NCBI GenBank assembly: GCA_004020875.1
Contig: SAPZ01000001.1
Location: 434,001-498,000, forward strand
Source: Mesorhizobium sp.
GTDB taxonomy: Bacteria > Pseudomonadota > Alphaproteobacteria > Rhizobiales > Rhizobiaceae
Length of the DNA: 64,000 bases
Direction: 5' to 3'
Of the stretch, positions 63,416-64,000 are shown piece by piece. Below the pieces are notes generated by a model, which was not told the origin of the DNA, made no database searches, and saw nothing but the letters and a program-made list of their open reading frames with translations. The position numbers and the translations under genes were made by a program. The stretch's first letter is position 1. Each line of letters starts with the position of its first letter.

Positions 63416-64000
63416 TTGCCCGTCAAGAAAGACGCCCGGTGTCTGCGTGTCGGTATCCTCGGTTGCGGACCGATCTCGCAATTCGCGCATCTGGAATCGG
63501 CGCAGAAAGGCAGGAATGTCGTCCTCCAGGCCGTGTGCGATGCCGATGTCGATCTGGCGCGGCGGTTCGGCTCCTTCTACGACGCGATTAGCATCTACAA
63601 CGACTATGACCGCATGCTCGCCGATCCCGAGATTGAGGCGATCGTCATCGGCATTTCCGACGCCTTCCACGTCCCGGCGGCGATAAGGGCGCTCTCGGCC
63701 GGCAAGCATGTCCTCTGCGAAAAGCCGATCGCCATGTCGGTGGAGGAGGCGGAAGAACTGAAAGGCCATGTGGAGCGCACCGGCCTTGTGCTTCAGATCG
63801 GCCACATGCTGCGCTTCGATCCGGGCATCCAGGCGGCACATGAGTTCGCCACCGGCGAGATGGGCTCGCTGCTGGCGCTGAAAGCCTGGTACTGCGATTC
63901 CACCCACCGCTACACCATGACCGATGCAATTCAGCCCGTGCCGAGAACTGGCGCCAAGGCGCTGAAGCCCGCCGGAGACCAGAAGGCCGATCGCCAGCGC
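63416..64000 (+). CDS. Gfo/Idh/MocA-family oxidoreductase, 3' end outside window
   Basis: At least 195 residues, open at the window end. N-terminal Rossmann motif RVGILGCGPISQFAHLE, IVIGISDAFHVPAAIRAL near residue 80, and the family hallmark HVLCEKPIAMSVEEAEEL near 100 with the conserved Lys of EKP. It starts at a TTG preceded by GGGAG; a GTG in another frame is not used. Members oxidise sugars or inositols with NAD(P). It is presumably the first gene of an operon controlled by the adjacent repeat. Confidence 0.88.
   Translation, partial: MPVKKDARCLRVGILGCGPISQFAHLESAQKGRNVVLQAVCDADVDLARRFGSFYDAISIYNDYDRMLADPEIEAIVIGISDAFHVPAAIRALSAGKHVLCEKPIAMSVEEAEELKGHVERTGLVLQIGHMLRFDPGIQAAHEFATGEMGSLLALKAWYCDSTHRYTMTDAIQPVPRTGAKALKPAGDQKADRQR

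Noticed and set aside
1..64000. tRNA, rRNA, CRISPR arrays, intact insertion sequences, attachment sites
   Set aside because: No cloverleaf-like tRNA, direct-repeat array, terminal inverted repeats around a transposase or integrase gene was recognised by reading; a covariance-model and repeat search would be decisive.

Overview
The window looks like an alphaproteobacterial chromosome segment, most likely Rhizobiales and Mesorhizobium-like. This rests on an oxygen-sensing FixL/FixJ pair with a conserved haem-PAS signature, a MucR/Ros regulator, a DUF1236 protein, several rhizobial-type sugar ABC operons and uniformly GC-rich coding sequence. The species assignment is inference. I saw no rRNA, tRNA, CRISPR array or intact insertion sequence.

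Layout. (1) 1-5312: an operon-like run with the end of a sugar ABC transporter (permease, single-domain ATPase), a DUF4432 aldose-epimerase-like protein, a MocD-like membrane desaturase/oxygenase, a MocE-like Rieske ferredoxin and a divergent PanB-like protein. It resembles an oxidative catabolic pathway for a modified sugar or inositol. (2) 5723-16000: a glycogen-debranching-like enzyme, small exported proteins, two alpha/beta hydrolases, an OmpR/EnvZ-type two-component pair, and remnants of dipZ, ohr and a nuclease-like gene. (3) 16067-51622: a microaerobic/dormancy-like block. It has three universal stress proteins, CBS proteins, PEP synthase, an HPF-cold-shock fusion, a yhiI-rbbA-yhhJ-type operon, a PRPP synthetase, a glucose-type ABC transporter (binding protein frameshifted), a translationally coupled operon (small ORF, acetyl-CoA synthetase, pyruvate dehydrogenase E1alpha/E1beta/E2, acyl carrier protein, PfkB), glucokinase, an L,D-transpeptidase and fixLJ. 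(4) 51700-55030: MucR plus gene debris (recombinase, SDR without a start codon, LysR and AraC fragments). (5) 55105-64000: two paralogous ROK repressors flanking a FucU-ABC transporter-SDR sugar operon, then a truncated Gfo/Idh/MocA oxidoreductase.

The most striking signal is a repeated 14-bp palindrome, TTGAY-N4-RTCAA, of the FixK/FNR type. Nine full matches and six one-mismatch sites lie about 45-110 bp upstream of start codons between 15.9 and 48.6 kb. They link stress proteins, ribosome-associated factors, a small exported-protein pair, glucose uptake and phosphorylation, glycolysis, pyruvate oxidation and PEP synthesis into one probable low-oxygen regulon. The O2 sensor FixL and its regulator FixJ are encoded at the block's end; fixK itself is not in the window. 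In content (USPs, CBS proteins, a ribosome hibernation factor, PfkB) the set recalls the mycobacterial DosR dormancy regulon, apparently assembled independently under a haem-PAS sensor.

Several genes carry what looks like a single extra base at a short homopolymer (19091-19095, 36715-36719, 52014-52019). These are either real inactivations or assembly errors and should be resolved before the gene models are trusted.
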